Of a stretch of 64,000 bases of DNA, positions 1 through 12,471 are shown piece after piece. Positions within the stretch are counted from its first letter, which is position 1. Each line of letters starts with the position of its first letter. The notes beneath the pieces are model-generated. The model was given only the letters and a program-made list of their open reading frames with translations, was not told the origin of the DNA and did not search any database. This DNA comes from Pseudomonadota bacterium (lineage in GTDB: Bacteria; Pseudomonadota; Alphaproteobacteria; Rhizobiales; Xanthobacteraceae), in the NCBI GenBank assembly GCA_018240595.1, contig JAFEFL010000055.1:62001-126000 (forward strand), in the 5' to 3' direction. The position numbers were made by a program, and so were the translations under genes.

Positions 1-114
1 CGCGGCGCCGTCGCCGGCGAACACCGCCAACATCAAGAGCACCATGGCGCCGGCCGCCAGGGCGATCTCCGGCAGGATGGGCTGTAAGGCCTGGAGGGAC
101 ATCAGATTGTTCAT
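1..114 (-). CDS. nuoN: NADH-quinone oxidoreductase subunit N, 5' end only
   Basis: Only the first 38 codons lie in the window; the gene runs off the left edge. NuoN is one of the three antiporter-like membrane subunits of respiratory complex I. The ATG overlaps the nuoM stop as ATGA, the usual sign of translational coupling in this operon. The visible start ([19 protein letters not shown]) leads into a hydrophobic segment rich in Ala, Leu and Met, as expected for the first membrane helix. Identification rests mainly on position directly after nuoM and on this N-terminus. Confidence 0.88.
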   Translation of the reverse strand, partial: MNNLMSLQALQPILPEIALAAGAMVLLMLAVFAGDGAA

Positions 115-1679
115 CGCGTGGCGCTCACCGGAATTACGCTGGCCTCGACCTGCGGCGCCGCGGCGGCGGCCGCCTTCGGAGCCTGGGTGCCCTCTTCCTT
201 CGCGGTCTTGACCGCCTTGCCGTAGCCGTCGAGCAGTTGCGCGATCGAGGCCGATGACATGTCGAGCACGGGCTTGGGCGCGACGCCGAACAGGATGGTG
301 AGGACGACGAGCGGGGCGAAGATCACCGCCTCACGCAGGCCCATGTCGCGGATGCCTTCGACCGCGGGCTTGAGCGTGCCGAACACCATCTTGCGGTACA
401 GCCACAGCGCATAGGCCGCGGAGAAGATGACGCCCAAGGTCGCGAAGGTCGCGACCGGGATGTTCACCTTGAAGGTGCCGATCAGCGACAGGAATTCGCC
501 GACGAAGCCCGAGGTGCCCGGCAGGCCGACATTGGCCATCGTGAACAGCATGAAGACGAAGGCGAACAGCGGCATGCGGTGCGCCAGGCCGCCGTAGAAG
601 GCGATTTCGCGGGTGTGCATGCGGTCATAGACGACGCCGACGCAGAGGAACAGCGCGCCGGAGACGATGCCATGCGAGATCATCTGGAACACCGCGCCGG
701 AGACGCCCTGATGCGTCGCCGCGAAGATGCCCATGGTGACGTAGCCCATATGCGCGACCGAGGAGTACGCGATCAGCTTCTTCACGTCCTCCTGCATCAG
801 CGCCACCAGCGAGGTGTAGACGATGGCGATGACTGACATCGTGTAGACCAGCGGCGCGAAGTAGTCGGACGCCAGCGGGAACATCGGCAGCGAGAAGCGC
901 AGGAAGCCGTAGCCGCCCATCTTCAGGAGGATCGCCGCCAGGATGACCGAACCCGCGGTCGGCGCCTCGACATGCGCGTCCGGCAGCCAGGTGTGCACCG
1001 GCCACATCGGCATCTTCACCGCGAACGAAGCGAAGAACGCCAGCCACAGCCATTTCTGCATGCCGGCCGGGAAGCCGTGATGCAGCAGCGTCGTGATGTC
1101 GGTCGTGCCGGCCTGCCAGTACATCGCCATGATGGCAAGCAGCATCAGCACCGAGCCGGCGAAGGTGTAGAGGAAGAACTTGAAGCTGGCGTAGACGCGG
1201 CGCGGGCCGCCCCAGATGCCGATGATCAGGAACATCGGGATCAGGCCGCCTTCGAAGAACAAATAGAACAGTACCAGGTCGAGCGAGGCAAAGGTGCCGA
1301 TCATCAGCGCCTCGAGCATGAGGAACGCGATCATGTATTCCTTCACGCGGCGCTGCACCGAGGTCCAACTCGCCAGGATGCAGATCGGCATCAGGGCCGT
1401 GGTCAGGATCACGAAGGGCAGCGAAATGCCGTCGACGCCCATGTGATAGGAGGCGACGCCGAGCCAGTCGTGCTTCTCGGTGAACTGGAATTCCGGCGAG
1501 GTCGGGTCGAAGCGCCGCACCAGCACCAGCGAAATCGCGAAGGTGACGAGCGTGGTCCACAGCGCGATCCAGCGCGCGGTGCCCTTGCCGAAGGGCCCGT
1601 TGCCGCGGACCATGAGCATGATCAGCAGCGCGCCGAGGACCGGCAGGAAGGTGACGACGGAGAGCACGGGCCAGGCCAT
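111..1679 (-). CDS. nuoM: NADH-quinone oxidoreductase subunit M
   Basis: Antiporter-like proton-pumping membrane subunit of complex I, 522 residues, close to the usual length of about 500. It shows the NuoM pattern: a glutamate-bearing helix ([14 protein letters not shown]), the lysine helix and loop ([20 protein letters not shown]), and a second lysine segment ([16 protein letters not shown]), residues used for proton transfer in this family. The last 35 or so residues form an Ala/Lys/Glu-rich hydrophilic tail not needed for the core fold. It starts two bases after the nuoL stop and overlaps nuoN by four bases. Confidence 0.97.
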   Translation of the reverse strand: MAWPVLSVVTFLPVLGALLIMLMVRGNGPFGKGTARWIALWTTLVTFAISLVLVRRFDPTSPEFQFTEKHDWLGVASYHMGVDGISLPFVILTTALMPICILASWTSVQRRVKEYMIAFLMLEALMIGTFASLDLVLFYLFFEGGLIPMFLIIGIWGGPRRVYASFKFFLYTFAGSVLMLLAIMAMYWQAGTTDITTLLHHGFPAGMQKWLWLAFFASFAVKMPMWPVHTWLPDAHVEAPTAGSVILAAILLKMGGYGFLRFSLPMFPLASDYFAPLVYTMSVIAIVYTSLVALMQEDVKKLIAYSSVAHMGYVTMGIFAATHQGVSGAVFQMISHGIVSGALFLCVGVVYDRMHTREIAFYGGLAHRMPLFAFVFMLFTMANVGLPGTSGFVGEFLSLIGTFKVNIPVATFATLGVIFSAAYALWLYRKMVFGTLKPAVEGIRDMGLREAVIFAPLVVLTILFGVAPKPVLDMSSASIAQLLDGYGKAVKTAKEEGTQAPKAAAAAAPQVEASVIPVSATR

Positions 1680-1680
1680 G

Positions 1681-3780
1681 TTAGTGAATCCCCGCCGAGA
1701 ACATGAACCAGGTGATCAGGAGCGCCGCGCCGATCAGCATGGCGAAGGCATAGTGGTAGAGATAGCCGGTCTGCAGCCGCACCACGCTCCGCGTGACATC
1801 GAGCACGCGGGCCGAGACGCCGTCGGGGCCGAAGCCGTCGATCAGCCAGCCGTCGCCCTTCTTCCACAGCGAGTAGCCGATCCACTTCGCCGGGCGCACG
1901 AAGATGACGTCGTAGAGTTCGTCGAAGTACCACTTGTTGAGCAGGAACTTGTAGAGCGCCTCGTGTTGGCGGGCGAGTTCGACCGGGATGTCCGGACGGC
2001 GAATGTAGAAGTACCAGGCGACGATGAAGCCGATGACCATCATCACGGTCGGCAGGAGGCCGATCTGCATCGGGATGTGATGCATTTCCTCCAGCACGTG
2101 ATTGTTCGGCCCGAACTTGAGTGACTCGCGGAAGAAGTGCTCGACGCCGTGACCGGCGAAGATCTCCTTGAACGGCAGGCCGGCGAGGATCGAGCCGGCG
2201 GCGAGCACCGCTAGCGGCACCAGCATCACCATCGGGCTCTCGTGCGCCTCTTTCCAGTGCTTCACGTCGTGCGGCGCGCCGTGGAAGGTCTTGAACACCA
2301 GACGCCAGGAATAGAACGACGTCAGCAGCGCCGCGACGACGGTGCAGATGAAGGCGTAGAGCGCCATCGGGTTATGCGCGACGAAGGCGGATTCGATGAT
2401 GGCGTCCTTGGAGAAGTAGCCCGCCGTCAGCGGGAAACCGGTCAGCGCCAAAGTGCCGATCAGCATCACGACATAGGTGAACGGGATGCGGTCCTTGAGG
2501 CCGCCCATCTTGCGGATGTCCTGCTCGTGATGCATCGCGTGGATCACCGAGCCCGAACCTAAGAACAGCAGCGCCTTGAAGAAGGCGTGCGTGAACAGGT
2601 GGAACATGCCGACCGAATAGGCGCCCGCCCCCATCGCCACGAACATGTAACCGAGCTGCGAACAGGTCGAATAGGCGACGATGCGCTTGATGTCGTTCTG
2701 CACGAGACCGATGGTCGCGGCGAAGAACGCCGTCGTCGCACCGATCAACATGACGAAGGCCTGCGCGGTCGGGGCGAGTTCGAACAGCGGCGACAGGCGC
2801 GCCACCATGAACACGCCGGCGGTCACCATGGTCGCCGCGTGGATCAGCGCCGACACCGGGGTCGGGCCTTCCATCGCGTCCGGCAGCCAGGTGTGCAGCA
2901 GGAACTGCGCCGACTTGCCCATCGCGCCCATGAACAGGAACAGGCAGATCAGCGTCATGGCATCGGCATGCCAGCCGAAGAAGTTGATGCTCTTGCCGAC
3001 GAGGCCCGGGGCCTGGGCGAACACGGTGTCGAAATCGACGGCGCCGGTCATGGCGAACAGCGCGAAGATGCCGAGCGCGAAGCCGAAGTCGCCGACGCGG
3101 TTGACGACGAAGGCCTTGATGGCGGCAGCGTTGGCTTCCGGCTTGTAGTACCAGAAGCCGATGAGCAAGTAGCTCGCCAGACCCACACCTTCCCAGCCGA
3201 AGAACATCTGCACCAGGTTGTCGGAGGTCACCAGCATCAGCATCGCGAAGGTGAAGAGCGACAGGTAGCCGAAGAAGCGCGGGCGGTACGGCTCCTCGTG
3301 CATGTAGCCCATCGAATAGAGATGCACGAGCGCCGACACGGTGTTGACGACGACCAGCATCACCGCGGTGAGCGTGTCGATGCGCAGCGCCCACTCGACC
3401 TTGAGGTTGCCGGACACGATCCAGTCGATCAGCGGCACGCGGACGTCGTGGCCGCCGAAACCGACCTGCACCAGCGCGATCCAGGACAGGATGGCCGACA
3501 CCATCAGCAGCGTCGTCGTGATCAGTTCCGCGGTGCGCGAACCGGCGGCGGCCGGCTCGACCGGGCCATGGCCGTGGTCGTCATGGCCATGCGCATCATG
3601 GCCGTGATCGCCGTGACCGTGATCATGCGCGTGCGCGTGATGCGCGCTCGCGGCCGATCCCTCATCCTCGACGCCCGGTTCGGGCGCCTGGCCGGGGAAG
3701 CGGCCGGTGGCGCCGATGAGCGCGATGATGCCGGCGAGGATCGCCCCGAGCAGCGGCAGAAAGACAATCGCCTGATACAT
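1681..3780 (-). CDS. nuoL: NADH-quinone oxidoreductase subunit L with His-rich insertion
   Basis: Distal antiporter-like subunit of complex I carrying the long lateral helix. At 699 residues it is longer than the E. coli protein (about 613). Core motifs are present: [20 protein letters not shown], then [20 protein letters not shown] with the conserved acidic and histidine positions. The extra length is partly an insertion after the first helix: residues 47 to 71 hold 12 histidines alternating with Asp, Gly and Ala (DNA 3568-3642). The C-terminus ends in a final hydrophobic helix. It lies between nuoK (8-base gap) and nuoM (1-base gap). Confidence 0.97.
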   Translation of the reverse strand: MYQAIVFLPLLGAILAGIIALIGATGRFPGQAPEPGVEDEGSAASAHHAHAHDHGHGDHGHDAHGHDDHGHGPVEPAAAGSRTAELITTTLLMVSAILSWIALVQVGFGGHDVRVPLIDWIVSGNLKVEWALRIDTLTAVMLVVVNTVSALVHLYSMGYMHEEPYRPRFFGYLSLFTFAMLMLVTSDNLVQMFFGWEGVGLASYLLIGFWYYKPEANAAAIKAFVVNRVGDFGFALGIFALFAMTGAVDFDTVFAQAPGLVGKSINFFGWHADAMTLICLFLFMGAMGKSAQFLLHTWLPDAMEGPTPVSALIHAATMVTAGVFMVARLSPLFELAPTAQAFVMLIGATTAFFAATIGLVQNDIKRIVAYSTCSQLGYMFVAMGAGAYSVGMFHLFTHAFFKALLFLGSGSVIHAMHHEQDIRKMGGLKDRIPFTYVVMLIGTLALTGFPLTAGYFSKDAIIESAFVAHNPMALYAFICTVVAALLTSFYSWRLVFKTFHGAPHDVKHWKEAHESPMVMLVPLAVLAAGSILAGLPFKEIFAGHGVEHFFRESLKFGPNNHVLEEMHHIPMQIGLLPTVMMVIGFIVAWYFYIRRPDIPVELARQHEALYKFLLNKWYFDELYDVIFVRPAKWIGYSLWKKGDGWLIDGFGPDGVSARVLDVTRSVVRLQTGYLYHYAFAMLIGAALLITWFMFSAGIH

Positions 3781-3788
3781 GAGGAGGC

Positions 3789-4097
3789 TCAGCCTTTCAT
3801 CATATTGATGTCCTCAACCGCGATGGTGCCGCGGTTGCGGAAGAAGACGACGAGAATGGCGAGACCGATGGCGGCTTCCGCCGCGGCGACGGTCAGCACC
3901 AGCAGCGCGAAAATCTGCCCGGTGATGTCGCCCATATGGGTCGAGAACGCCACCAGGTTGATGTTGACCGCAAGCAGGATGAGTTCGATCGACATCAGGA
4001 TGATGATGACGTTCTTGCGGTTCAGGAAGATGCCGAACACGCCGAACGTGAACAGGATCGCGGCGACCGACAGATAGTGACCGAGGCCGATGGTCAT
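3789..4097 (-). CDS. nuoK: NADH-quinone oxidoreductase subunit K
   Basis: Small three-helix membrane subunit of complex I, 102 residues, the standard length. The family's two buried glutamates are visible in the second and third helices ([18 protein letters not shown] and [16 protein letters not shown]). These residues belong to the central proton-transfer path of the membrane arm. The start overlaps the end of nuoJ by four bases (ATGA), so the two are probably translated in a coupled way. Confidence 0.97.
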   Translation of the reverse strand: MTIGLGHYLSVAAILFTFGVFGIFLNRKNVIIILMSIELILLAVNINLVAFSTHMGDITGQIFALLVLTVAAAEAAIGLAILVVFFRNRGTIAVEDINMMKG

Positions 4098-4744
4098 GCC
4101 GCGCTCCCCGCGTCCTTGGATGAAATCTCGTTCGAGCCGAGGCCCTGCCCGGTTCGCACCTTGACGACCTTCATCGCCATTTGCGGCGTGCGGGCGTTCT
4201 GCGCGCTGATCGACTGGCGCTTGACGCGTGCCTTGTGGTGCAGCGTCAGCACGATGGCGCCGATCATGGCGACCAGCAGGATCATGCCGGCGACCTCGAA
4301 GAAGTAGACGTAGCGCGTGTAGAGCACGAGGCCGATCGCCTCGGTATTGGTGACGCCCGCCGGAATCGGCGCGGTGATCGCCGACGGAATGCCGGGGCCG
4401 ATGGCCCAGGAGCCGACCACCATCACCAGCTCGGCGAGGAAAATGCCGCCGATCAGCATGCCGACCGGCAGGTATTGCAGCACGCCCTGCTTCAGCTCGG
4501 CGAAATCGACATCGAGCATCATGACGACGAACAGGAACAGCACCGCGACCGCGCCGACGTAGACGACGACCAGGATCATCGCCAGGAACTCGGCGCCCAT
4601 CAGCACGAACAGCCCGGCCGCGTTGACGAAGGCGAGGATGAGATAGAGCACCGAATGCACCGGGTTCTTCGACGCGATCACCATGAAGGCGCTCGCGACC
4701 AGGATGCAGGCGAACAGATAGAAGAATACGGCGGCGGCGGTCAT
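4094..4744 (-). CDS. nuoJ: NADH-quinone oxidoreductase subunit J
   Basis: Five-helix membrane subunit of complex I, 216 residues. The third helix carries the conserved NuoJ sequence [20 protein letters not shown], which forms the pi-bulge region next to NuoK. Beyond the last helix there is a hydrophilic tail of about 50 residues, common in alphaproteobacterial NuoJ. It begins four bases after the nuoI stop and overlaps nuoK. Confidence 0.97.
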   Translation of the reverse strand: MTAAAVFFYLFACILVASAFMVIASKNPVHSVLYLILAFVNAAGLFVLMGAEFLAMILVVVYVGAVAVLFLFVVMMLDVDFAELKQGVLQYLPVGMLIGGIFLAELVMVVGSWAIGPGIPSAITAPIPAGVTNTEAIGLVLYTRYVYFFEVAGMILLVAMIGAIVLTLHHKARVKRQSISAQNARTPQMAMKVVKVRTGQGLGSNEISSKDAGSAA

Positions 4745-4748
4745 CGGC

Positions 4749-5237
4749 TTACCTATACGGCGCGTCGAGCGCGATGTTCTTGGCGATCTCGCGCTCCCAG
4801 CGGTCGCCGTTCGCGAGCAGGCGCGCCTTGTCGTAGTAGAGTTCTTCGCGGGTCTCGGTCGCGAATTCGAAGTTCGGGCCTTCTACGATGGCGTCCACCG
4901 GGCAGGCCTCCTGGCACAGGCCGCAGTAGATGCACTTCACCATGTCGATGTCGTAGCGCGTGGTGCGGCGGGTGCCGTCGTTGCGGCGCGGGCCGGCCTC
5001 GATGGTGATGGCCTGCGCCGGACAGATCGCCTCGCACAGCTTGCAGGCGATGCAGCGTTCCTCGCCGTTCGGATAACGGCGCAGCGCGTGCTCGCCGCGG
5101 AAGCGCGGTGAGATCGGCCCCTTCTCGAAGGGGTAGTTCAGCGTCGCCTTGGGCGCGAAGAAGTAGCGCATCGCCAGCGCGGTGCCGACGACGAACTCCC
5201 AGAGAAACAGGGCTTTGGCTGCGCCAACTAACCTCAT
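4749..5237 (-). CDS. nuoI: NADH-quinone oxidoreductase subunit I (two 4Fe-4S clusters)
   Basis: Ferredoxin-like subunit carrying clusters N6a and N6b, which pass electrons from the peripheral arm towards the quinone site. 162 residues. Two complete CxxCxxCxxxCP motifs are seen: Cys62, 65, 68 and 72, and Cys102, 105, 108 and 112. The N-terminal 25 residues form an amphipathic helix that in this family lies along the membrane surface. It follows nuoH after seven bases. Confidence 0.98.
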   Translation of the reverse strand: MRLVGAAKALFLWEFVVGTALAMRYFFAPKATLNYPFEKGPISPRFRGEHALRRYPNGEERCIACKLCEAICPAQAITIEAGPRRNDGTRRTTRYDIDMVKCIYCGLCQEACPVDAIVEGPNFEFATETREELYYDKARLLANGDRWEREIAKNIALDAPYR

Positions 5238-5244
5238 GACATCC

Positions 5245-6303
5245 TCACTTCACCGCTGCCGCGGCCACGGGCCAGTATTGCAGAACGCCTGCGACGATCA
5301 CGACCATCGCCAGCGACAGCGGAAGAAACACTTTCCAGCCGAGCCGCATCAGCTGGTCGTACCGGTAGCGCGGCACGATCGCCTTCGCCATGGCGAAGCC
5401 GAAGAAGATGAACAGCGCCTTGAGCACGAACCAGATGACGCCCGGCACCCAGGTGAAGGGCACCGCGTCGATCGGTGGCAACCAGCCGCCGAGGAACAGG
5501 ATGGTGCCCATGGCGCACATGGTGGCGATCGCCACGTATTCGCCGAGCATGAACATCATGTAGGGCGACGAGCCGTACTCGACCATGAAGCCTGCGACCA
5601 GTTCCGATTCCGCTTCGACCAGGTCGAACGGCGGGCGATTGGTTTCGGCCAGCGCCGAGACGAAGAAGATCACGAACATGGGGAACAGCGGCAGCCAGTA
5701 CCAGTTCAGCACCGTCAGCCACGGCACGCCGAGATAGTTGGCGAGCCCCTTGCCCTGCGCGGCCACGATCTCCGACAGATTGAGCGAATTGGCGCACAGC
5801 AGCACGGTGATGATGACGAAGCCGATCGAGACTTCGTAGGACACCATCTGCGCCGCCGAGCGCAGCGCCGCGAGGAACGGATACTTCGAGTTCGACGCCC
5901 AGCCGGCCATGATCACGCCGTAGACCATCAGCGACGACACCGCGAAGATGTAGAGCACGCCGACATTGATGTTGGCGATCACCCAGCCGGCGCTGACCGG
6001 CATGACGCCCCAGGCGGCGAGCGCCAGCACGCAGGTGACGAGCGGCGCCAGCAGGAATACGCCCTTGTTCGAGCCGGCCGGAATGACCGGTTCCTTGACG
6101 ATGAATTTGAGCAGGTCGGCGAAGGACTGCAGCAGGCCGAACGGCCCGACCACGTTCGGGCCGCGGCGCATTTGCACCGCCGCCCAGATCTTGCGATCGG
6201 CAAGCAGGATGTAGGCGATGCCGACCAGCAGGATCACGAGCAGCAGCACCGACTGCGCCAGGATGATGATCAGCGGCCAGAGCGTGGTCCAGAAGAAGTC
6301 CAT
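5245..6303 (-). CDS. nuoH: NADH-quinone oxidoreductase subunit H
   Basis: Membrane subunit at the junction of the two arms of complex I; it forms most of the quinone-binding tunnel. 352 residues with eight or so hydrophobic helices. Diagnostic sequences are [20 protein letters not shown] near the start, the acidic loop [20 protein letters not shown], and the C-terminal [16 protein letters not shown]. The gene starts ten bases after the nuoG stop. Confidence 0.98.
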   Translation of the reverse strand: MDFFWTTLWPLIIILAQSVLLLVILLVGIAYILLADRKIWAAVQMRRGPNVVGPFGLLQSFADLLKFIVKEPVIPAGSNKGVFLLAPLVTCVLALAAWGVMPVSAGWVIANINVGVLYIFAVSSLMVYGVIMAGWASNSKYPFLAALRSAAQMVSYEVSIGFVIITVLLCANSLNLSEIVAAQGKGLANYLGVPWLTVLNWYWLPLFPMFVIFFVSALAETNRPPFDLVEAESELVAGFMVEYGSSPYMMFMLGEYVAIATMCAMGTILFLGGWLPPIDAVPFTWVPGVIWFVLKALFIFFGFAMAKAIVPRYRYDQLMRLGWKVFLPLSLAMVVIVAGVLQYWPVAAAAVK

Positions 6304-6313
6304 CGTCTTGTCC

Positions 6314-8389
6314 CTACTCCGCCGCCGTCAGCGTGAGCTTCTGCGCGGCCGCCTTGGCGATGGCCGAGCATTCGGCCATGACCGCGGAGGCCCGCGCGAT
6401 CGGATTGGTGAAATAGAAGTCGCCGACCGGGGAGACCAGCGCCGATTTCTCGACGGTGCCGCCGAGCTTGCCGAGGTTTTCGATATCCCCCGCCGCGCCC
6501 GGCGCGATCTGATCGACGCGCATCAGATGCGGATAGGTCGCGTACATCGCCTGCCGCAGCGCCAGCAGTGAATCGAACGGCAGCTTGCAGCCGAGCGTTT
6601 CCGACAGCGCGCGCAGGATCGCCCAGTCCTCGCGGGCATCGCCCGGCGGGAACGCGGCGCGCGTCGTCATCTGCACGCGGCCCTCGGTGTTGACGTAGGT
6701 CGCCGATTTCTCCGGATAGGCGGCGCCCGGCAGGATGACGTCGGCGCGATGCGCGCCGCGGTCGCCGTGGGTGCCGACATAGACGACGAACGGACCGGCC
6801 GGGACATCGATCTCGTCGACGCCGAGCAGGAACAGCACGTCGAGCGCACCTGCCTTGAGCATGCCGCCGGTATCGAGACCGCCCTCGCCCGGAACGAAGC
6901 CGATATCGAGCGCGCCGACGAGACCCGCTTCGGTGTGCAGGATGTTGAAGCCGTTCCAGCCGTCCTTGACGACGCCCAGCGACGCCGCGGCCTTGGCAAT
7001 CTGCGCGAGGATGGCGCCGCCGTCGGCACGGTTGAGCGCACCCTGCCCGACGATGAACATCGGCTTCTGCGCCTTGGCCGGCGGATGATCGACGAACTGC
7101 GCCAGGCTGTCGGCGCCGGCGCCGAGATAATTGTAGTCGTAGGTCAGGTCGGCCTTCTCGCCGACGACGCCGATGAGCACGTTGCCCTGACGCCAGCGCT
7201 TGCGGATGCGGGCGTTGAGCACCGGCGCTTCCTTGCGCGGGTTGCAGCCGATCAGCATGATCGCGTCGGCCTGTTCGATGCCGGCGATGGTCGAGTTGAA
7301 CAGGTAGCTGCCGCGGCCGTGCCTGGGATGCAGGGGCGAGCCCGGATAGCGCGCGTCGATGTTCTTGACGCCGAGCGCCGTCATCATCGACTTCAGCGCG
7401 TACATTTCCTCGACGGCGGCGAGCTGGCCGGCAAGCGCGCCGACGCGCTCGGACTTGGCCGGCCGCATCTTGTCGGCGATCGCCGCGAAGGCTTCCTTCC
7501 AGGTCGCCGGCCGCAGGCGGCCGTTCTCGCGGATATAGGGAATATCGAGACGCTGCGTGCGCAGACCATCGACGACGTGGCGCGTCTTGTCGGAGATCCA
7601 CTCTTCGTTGATGTCGTCATTGGTGCGCGGCAGGATGCGCATGACCTCGCGGCCGCGCGCGTCGATGCGAATGGCCGAGCCGAGCGCATCCATGACGTCG
7701 ACCGACGGCGTCTTCGACAATTCCCACGGCCGCGCCGCGAAAGCGTAAGGCTTCGAGGTCAGCGCGCCGACCGGGCACAGATCGACGACGTTCGACTGCA
7801 GCTCCGAGGTCATCGCCGCTTCGAGGTAGGTCGTGATCTCCATGTCCTCGCCGCGGCCGATGGCCCCTAACTCCGACACGCCGGCAACTTCCGCCGAGAA
7901 GCGGATGCAGCGCGTGCACTGGATGCAGCGGTTCATCGAAGTCTTGACGAGCGCGCCGATATACTTGTCTTCGACCGCGCGCTTGTTCTCGTGGTAGCGC
8001 GTGTGATCGACGCCATAGGCCATGGCCTGATCCTGCAGATCGCACTCGCCGCCCTGGTCGCAGATCGGGCAATCGAGCGGATGGTTGATCAGCAGGAACT
8101 CCATCACGCCTTCGCGCGCCTTCTTCACCATCGGCGACTTGGTGAACATCACCGGCGGCTCGCCGTTGGGGCCGGGCCGCAGGTCGCGGACGTTCTGCGC
8201 GCAGGAAGCGACCGGCTTCGGCGGGCCGCCCTTCACCTCGATCAGGCACATGCGGCAGTTGCCGGCAATCGACAGCCGTTCGTGGAAGCAGAAGCGCGGA
8301 ATCTCGGCGCCGGCGGCTTCGCACGCCTGAAGCAGCGTGTATTCCGGCGGGACGTCGATTTCCTGGCCGTCGATAACAACTTTCGTCAT
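6314..8389 (-). CDS. nuoG: NADH-quinone oxidoreductase subunit G
   Basis: Large iron-sulphur subunit of the peripheral arm, 691 residues, the usual size in alphaproteobacteria. The N-terminal 2Fe-2S ferredoxin domain has Cys34, Cys45, Cys48 and Cys63. It is followed by the His/Cys cluster motif ([13 protein letters not shown]) and a further 4Fe-4S motif ([10 protein letters not shown] with a later DLCPVGAL). The remaining 450 residues are a molybdopterin-oxidoreductase-like domain that has lost its cofactor role in complex I. The ATG overlaps the stop of the preceding DUF3291 gene by four bases. Confidence 0.97.
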   Translation of the reverse strand: MTKVVIDGQEIDVPPEYTLLQACEAAGAEIPRFCFHERLSIAGNCRMCLIEVKGGPPKPVASCAQNVRDLRPGPNGEPPVMFTKSPMVKKAREGVMEFLLINHPLDCPICDQGGECDLQDQAMAYGVDHTRYHENKRAVEDKYIGALVKTSMNRCIQCTRCIRFSAEVAGVSELGAIGRGEDMEITTYLEAAMTSELQSNVVDLCPVGALTSKPYAFAARPWELSKTPSVDVMDALGSAIRIDARGREVMRILPRTNDDINEEWISDKTRHVVDGLRTQRLDIPYIRENGRLRPATWKEAFAAIADKMRPAKSERVGALAGQLAAVEEMYALKSMMTALGVKNIDARYPGSPLHPRHGRGSYLFNSTIAGIEQADAIMLIGCNPRKEAPVLNARIRKRWRQGNVLIGVVGEKADLTYDYNYLGAGADSLAQFVDHPPAKAQKPMFIVGQGALNRADGGAILAQIAKAAASLGVVKDGWNGFNILHTEAGLVGALDIGFVPGEGGLDTGGMLKAGALDVLFLLGVDEIDVPAGPFVVYVGTHGDRGAHRADVILPGAAYPEKSATYVNTEGRVQMTTRAAFPPGDAREDWAILRALSETLGCKLPFDSLLALRQAMYATYPHLMRVDQIAPGAAGDIENLGKLGGTVEKSALVSPVGDFYFTNPIARASAVMAECSAIAKAAAQKLTLTAAE

Positions 8390-8889
8390 GCCGCGTGCTC
8401 ACCAAGAACGGGAGTGGGCGCGCCACAGCGCGCCGTTTTCCAATGTTGCGCGGCCGGGAGGTGCTCCCAGCCGAATGCATGGTCGCTGGGGCCATGCGCC
8501 TTGAGATGTTCGAGACGCTCGACGCCCTCGTTCATCGACGGACGGTGGCCGGCCTCGATGTGCCACATCACCAGCGGCGTTTCGGTGTGCTCGAACCATT
8601 CGGCGCGCCGGCCGAAGAAGCGATTATGCACCGTCTTCCAGACGAAGCGCTCGAGCGCCGAAACGTTCTCCCACACGGTCAGGTTCGGCAGGATGCGCGG
8701 ATCGCCATAAACCTGCATGCCCATGGCGTTGCCGCTGTCGTCTTGCAGCCGCCAGACGAAACCCACGATCTGATCCGCCAGCCCGTTCACCCGCGCGACG
8801 TTGTCGACGAAGTCCGCCATGCGCGGATCGTCGAGCGGATACTTGATCCGCGCGATGTTGAACTGGGCGAGTTGGCGGGTGCCGATCAT
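8386..8889 (-). CDS. DUF3291 protein inside the nuo operon
   Basis: A 167-residue soluble protein that I place in the DUF3291 family (predicted dimeric alpha/beta-barrel) from its N-terminal half (LAQFNIARIKYPLDDPRMADFV) and the Trp/His-rich middle (FVWKTVHNRFFGRRAEWFEH and MWHIEAGHRPSMNEGVERLE). No signal peptide, membrane helix or iron-sulphur motif is present. It sits three bases after nuoF and overlaps nuoG by four bases, so it must be co-transcribed and is probably coupled to nuoG. It is not a complex I subunit in any well-studied organism; function is unknown. Confidence 0.85.
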   Translation of the reverse strand: MIGTRQLAQFNIARIKYPLDDPRMADFVDNVARVNGLADQIVGFVWRLQDDSGNAMGMQVYGDPRILPNLTVWENVSALERFVWKTVHNRFFGRRAEWFEHTETPLVMWHIEAGHRPSMNEGVERLEHLKAHGPSDHAFGWEHLPAAQHWKTARCGAPTPVLGEHAA

Positions 8890-8892
8890 GCC

Positions 8893-10194
<1,302 letters not shown>

Positions 10195-10214
10195 GGGCGT
10201 GTCTCTGGCGGTCG

Positions 10215-10850
10215 TCAGGACTTCGGCTTGGCGGCGTAGATCGCCGCATCGGTCAACGTCGTCGGGCCGCCTTCCGGTGCCGAGAACTGGCGGCCGTTCT
10301 GCGGGCCCGGCTGCGGCGGCTTGCCGGCGGCGAAGCCGTCGATAATCTTTTCGAGGCTCTGCGGCGTCAGGTCCTCGTAGGTGTCGCTCCAGATCAGGGC
10401 CATCGGCGCGTTGACGCAGGCGCCGAGACACTCGACCTCTTCCCACGAGAAGTTGCCGTCGGCCGACACTTCGAATGGATCATGCGCGATACGATGCTGG
10501 CAGACCTTGATCAGATCTTCCGCGCCGCGCAGGCGGCACGGCGTCGTGCCGCACACTTGGATGTGCGCCTTCTTGCCCACCGGCTGCAGCTGAAACATCG
10601 TGTAGAACGTCGCCACTTCCATGGCGCGGATGTGCTCCATGCCGAGCATGTCGGCGAGGTAGCGGATCGCGGCCTCGGGCAGCCAGCCGTGATGCTGCTC
10701 CTGCGCGCGCCACATCAACTGGATGATCGCGGAAGCCTGACGACCTTCCGGAAAGCGCGCGATGATCGTCTGCGCCCAGGCGAGATTCTCCTTCGTGAAG
10801 GCGAACTCCTTCGGCTGGACTTCAGCAGGCGCGGTGCGGCGTACGCTCAT
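10215..10850 (-). CDS. nuoE: NADH-quinone oxidoreductase subunit E (2Fe-2S)
   Basis: Thioredoxin-like 2Fe-2S subunit (cluster N1a) of the NADH dehydrogenase module, 211 residues. Ligand motifs are [15 protein letters not shown] and [11 protein letters not shown], giving four cysteines. The last 45 or so residues are a Pro/Gly-rich tail beyond the core domain, seen in several alphaproteobacterial homologues. The ATG overlaps the nuoD stop by four bases. Confidence 0.97.
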   Translation of the reverse strand: MSVRRTAPAEVQPKEFAFTKENLAWAQTIIARFPEGRQASAIIQLMWRAQEQHHGWLPEAAIRYLADMLGMEHIRAMEVATFYTMFQLQPVGKKAHIQVCGTTPCRLRGAEDLIKVCQHRIAHDPFEVSADGNFSWEEVECLGACVNAPMALIWSDTYEDLTPQSLEKIIDGFAAGKPPQPGPQNGRQFSAPEGGPTTLTDAAIYAAKPKS

Positions 10851-12043
10851 CGATCAACTTCCCCGAACACGATGTCGATGGAGCCGAGAATGGCTGACAC
10901 GTCGGCCAGCAGGTGGCCCTTGCAGAGCCAGTCCATCGATTGCAGGTGCGCGAAGCCCGGCGCGCGGATCTTGCACTTGTACGGCTTGTTGGTGCCGTCG
11001 GCGACCAGATAGACGCCGAACTCGCCTTTCGGCGCTTCGACCGCGGCGTAGACTTCGCCGGCCGGCACGTGGAAGCCTTCGGTGTAGAGCTTGAAGTGAT
11101 GGATCAGCGCTTCCATCGACTTCTTCATCTCGCCGCGCTTGGGCGGCACGATCTTCTGGTCGACCGCGGTGACCGGGCCCTGCCCTTCCGCCGAGCGCAG
11201 CTTATCGCAGCACTGCTTCATGATTTTCGCCGACTGACGCATCTCTTCCATGCGGATCAGATAGCGGTCGTAGCAGTCGCCGTTCTTGCCGACCGGAATG
11301 TCGAAGTCGAGCTCGGCATAGCACTCGTAAGGCTGCGCCTTGCGCAGGTCCCAGGCCGCGCCCGAACCGCGCACCATCACGCCGGAGTAACCCCAGTTCC
11401 AGGCATCCTCGAGCTTGACCACGGCGATGTCGACGTTGCGCTGCTTGAAGATGCGGTTGCCGGTCAGCAGCGTGTCGAGATCGTCGACGACCTTCAGGAA
11501 CGGATCGCACCAGTCGTAGATGTCGTCGATCAGCTGGCGCGGCAGATCCTGGTGCACGCCGCCGACGCGGAAGTAAGCCGCATGCATGCGCGAGCCGGAA
11601 GCGCGCTCATAGAACACCATCAGCTTTTCACGCTCTTCGAAGCCCCACAGCGGCGGGGTGAGCGCGCCGACGTCCATTGCCTGGGTCGTGACGTTCAGGA
11701 GGTGCGACAGGATACGGCCGATCTCGGAATAGAGAACGCGGATGAGCTGCGCGCGCTTCGGCACCTGGAGACCGAGCAGCTTCTCGACCGCGAGGCAGAA
11801 GGCGTGCTCCTGGTTCATCGGCGCGACGTAATCGAGCCGGTCGAAATACGGGATCGCCTGCAGATAGGTCTTGGCCTCGATCAGCTTCTCGGTGCCGCGA
11901 TGCAAAAGGCCGATATGCGGATCCACGCGATCGACGATTTCGCCGTCGAGCTCCAGTACCAGGCGCAGCACGCCGTGCGCGGCCGGATGCTGCGGTCCAA
12001 AGTTGATGGTGAAATTGCGGACGGAGGTTTCGACTTCGGCCAT
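10847..12043 (-). CDS. nuoD: NADH-quinone oxidoreductase subunit D
   Basis: 49-kDa-type subunit that lines the quinone pocket, 398 residues. The N-terminal [20 protein letters not shown] and the [10 protein letters not shown] segment are the family's signature, and the sequence continues without a break to the C-terminal VFGEVDR. It is encoded separately from nuoC, unlike the fused NuoCD of E. coli. Its ATG shares one base with the stop (TAATG) of the inserted thioesterase gene, so translation of nuoD probably depends on ribosomes finishing that gene. Confidence 0.97.
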   Translation of the reverse strand: MAEVETSVRNFTINFGPQHPAAHGVLRLVLELDGEIVDRVDPHIGLLHRGTEKLIEAKTYLQAIPYFDRLDYVAPMNQEHAFCLAVEKLLGLQVPKRAQLIRVLYSEIGRILSHLLNVTTQAMDVGALTPPLWGFEEREKLMVFYERASGSRMHAAYFRVGGVHQDLPRQLIDDIYDWCDPFLKVVDDLDTLLTGNRIFKQRNVDIAVVKLEDAWNWGYSGVMVRGSGAAWDLRKAQPYECYAELDFDIPVGKNGDCYDRYLIRMEEMRQSAKIMKQCCDKLRSAEGQGPVTAVDQKIVPPKRGEMKKSMEALIHHFKLYTEGFHVPAGEVYAAVEAPKGEFGVYLVADGTNKPYKCKIRAPGFAHLQSMDWLCKGHLLADVSAILGSIDIVFGEVDR

Positions 12044-12471
12044 TACGCCACTCCCGCCGCCGCCGCCTTTTGAGCGACGCGCTGATTGAACTTGTCCCAG
12101 GCGACGACGACGCGTTCGTGCCGCCCCTCGCCGATCACGGCGTCGCCGTCATGGCCGCGCACCTTGAACGACAGACGCTTGCCGTCGACCGCGGTGCACT
12201 CGGCTTCGACCGTCACCGTCATGCCCGGCGGCGTCGCGGCCAAATGCGAGAAATCGACATGCGTGCCGAGGCTGCCTTCGCCGGCGTCGAGATGCGGCTT
12301 CATCAGGTCGATGCAGGCCCACTCAAAGAGACCGACCATGAAGGCGGTGGCGAACACCTTCGGCATCGCGGCGATGTCTTCGGATTCCGGATAGAGATAT
12401 GGCACGGTGCGGTTTTCCGGCACCTTGAACGCGAGCGTGTGTTTCATGCCGGGCTGCAAGGAAGGCTTCAT
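12043..12471 (-). CDS. FlK-type hotdog thioesterase between nuoC and nuoD
   Basis: A 142-residue single hotdog domain clearly related to fluoroacetyl-CoA thioesterase FlK of Streptomyces cattleya. The three catalytic residues I recall for FlK fall at identical numbers here: Thr42 (VFATAFM), Glu50 (GLFEWAC) and His76 ([10 protein letters not shown]). Surrounding sequence also matches ([20 protein letters not shown], and the C-terminal [11 protein letters not shown]). At positions 33 and 36, where FlK has the phenylalanine lid said to favour fluoroacetyl-CoA, this protein has Ile and Met, so a non-fluorinated acyl-CoA is the likelier substrate. It overlaps nuoC by four bases and nuoD by one, so it is an integral part of the operon. 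Substrate is unknown. Confidence 0.9.
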   Translation of the reverse strand: MKPSLQPGMKHTLAFKVPENRTVPYLYPESEDIAAMPKVFATAFMVGLFEWACIDLMKPHLDAGEGSLGTHVDFSHLAATPPGMTVTVEAECTAVDGKRLSFKVRGHDGDAVIGEGRHERVVVAWDKFNQRVAQKAAAAGVA

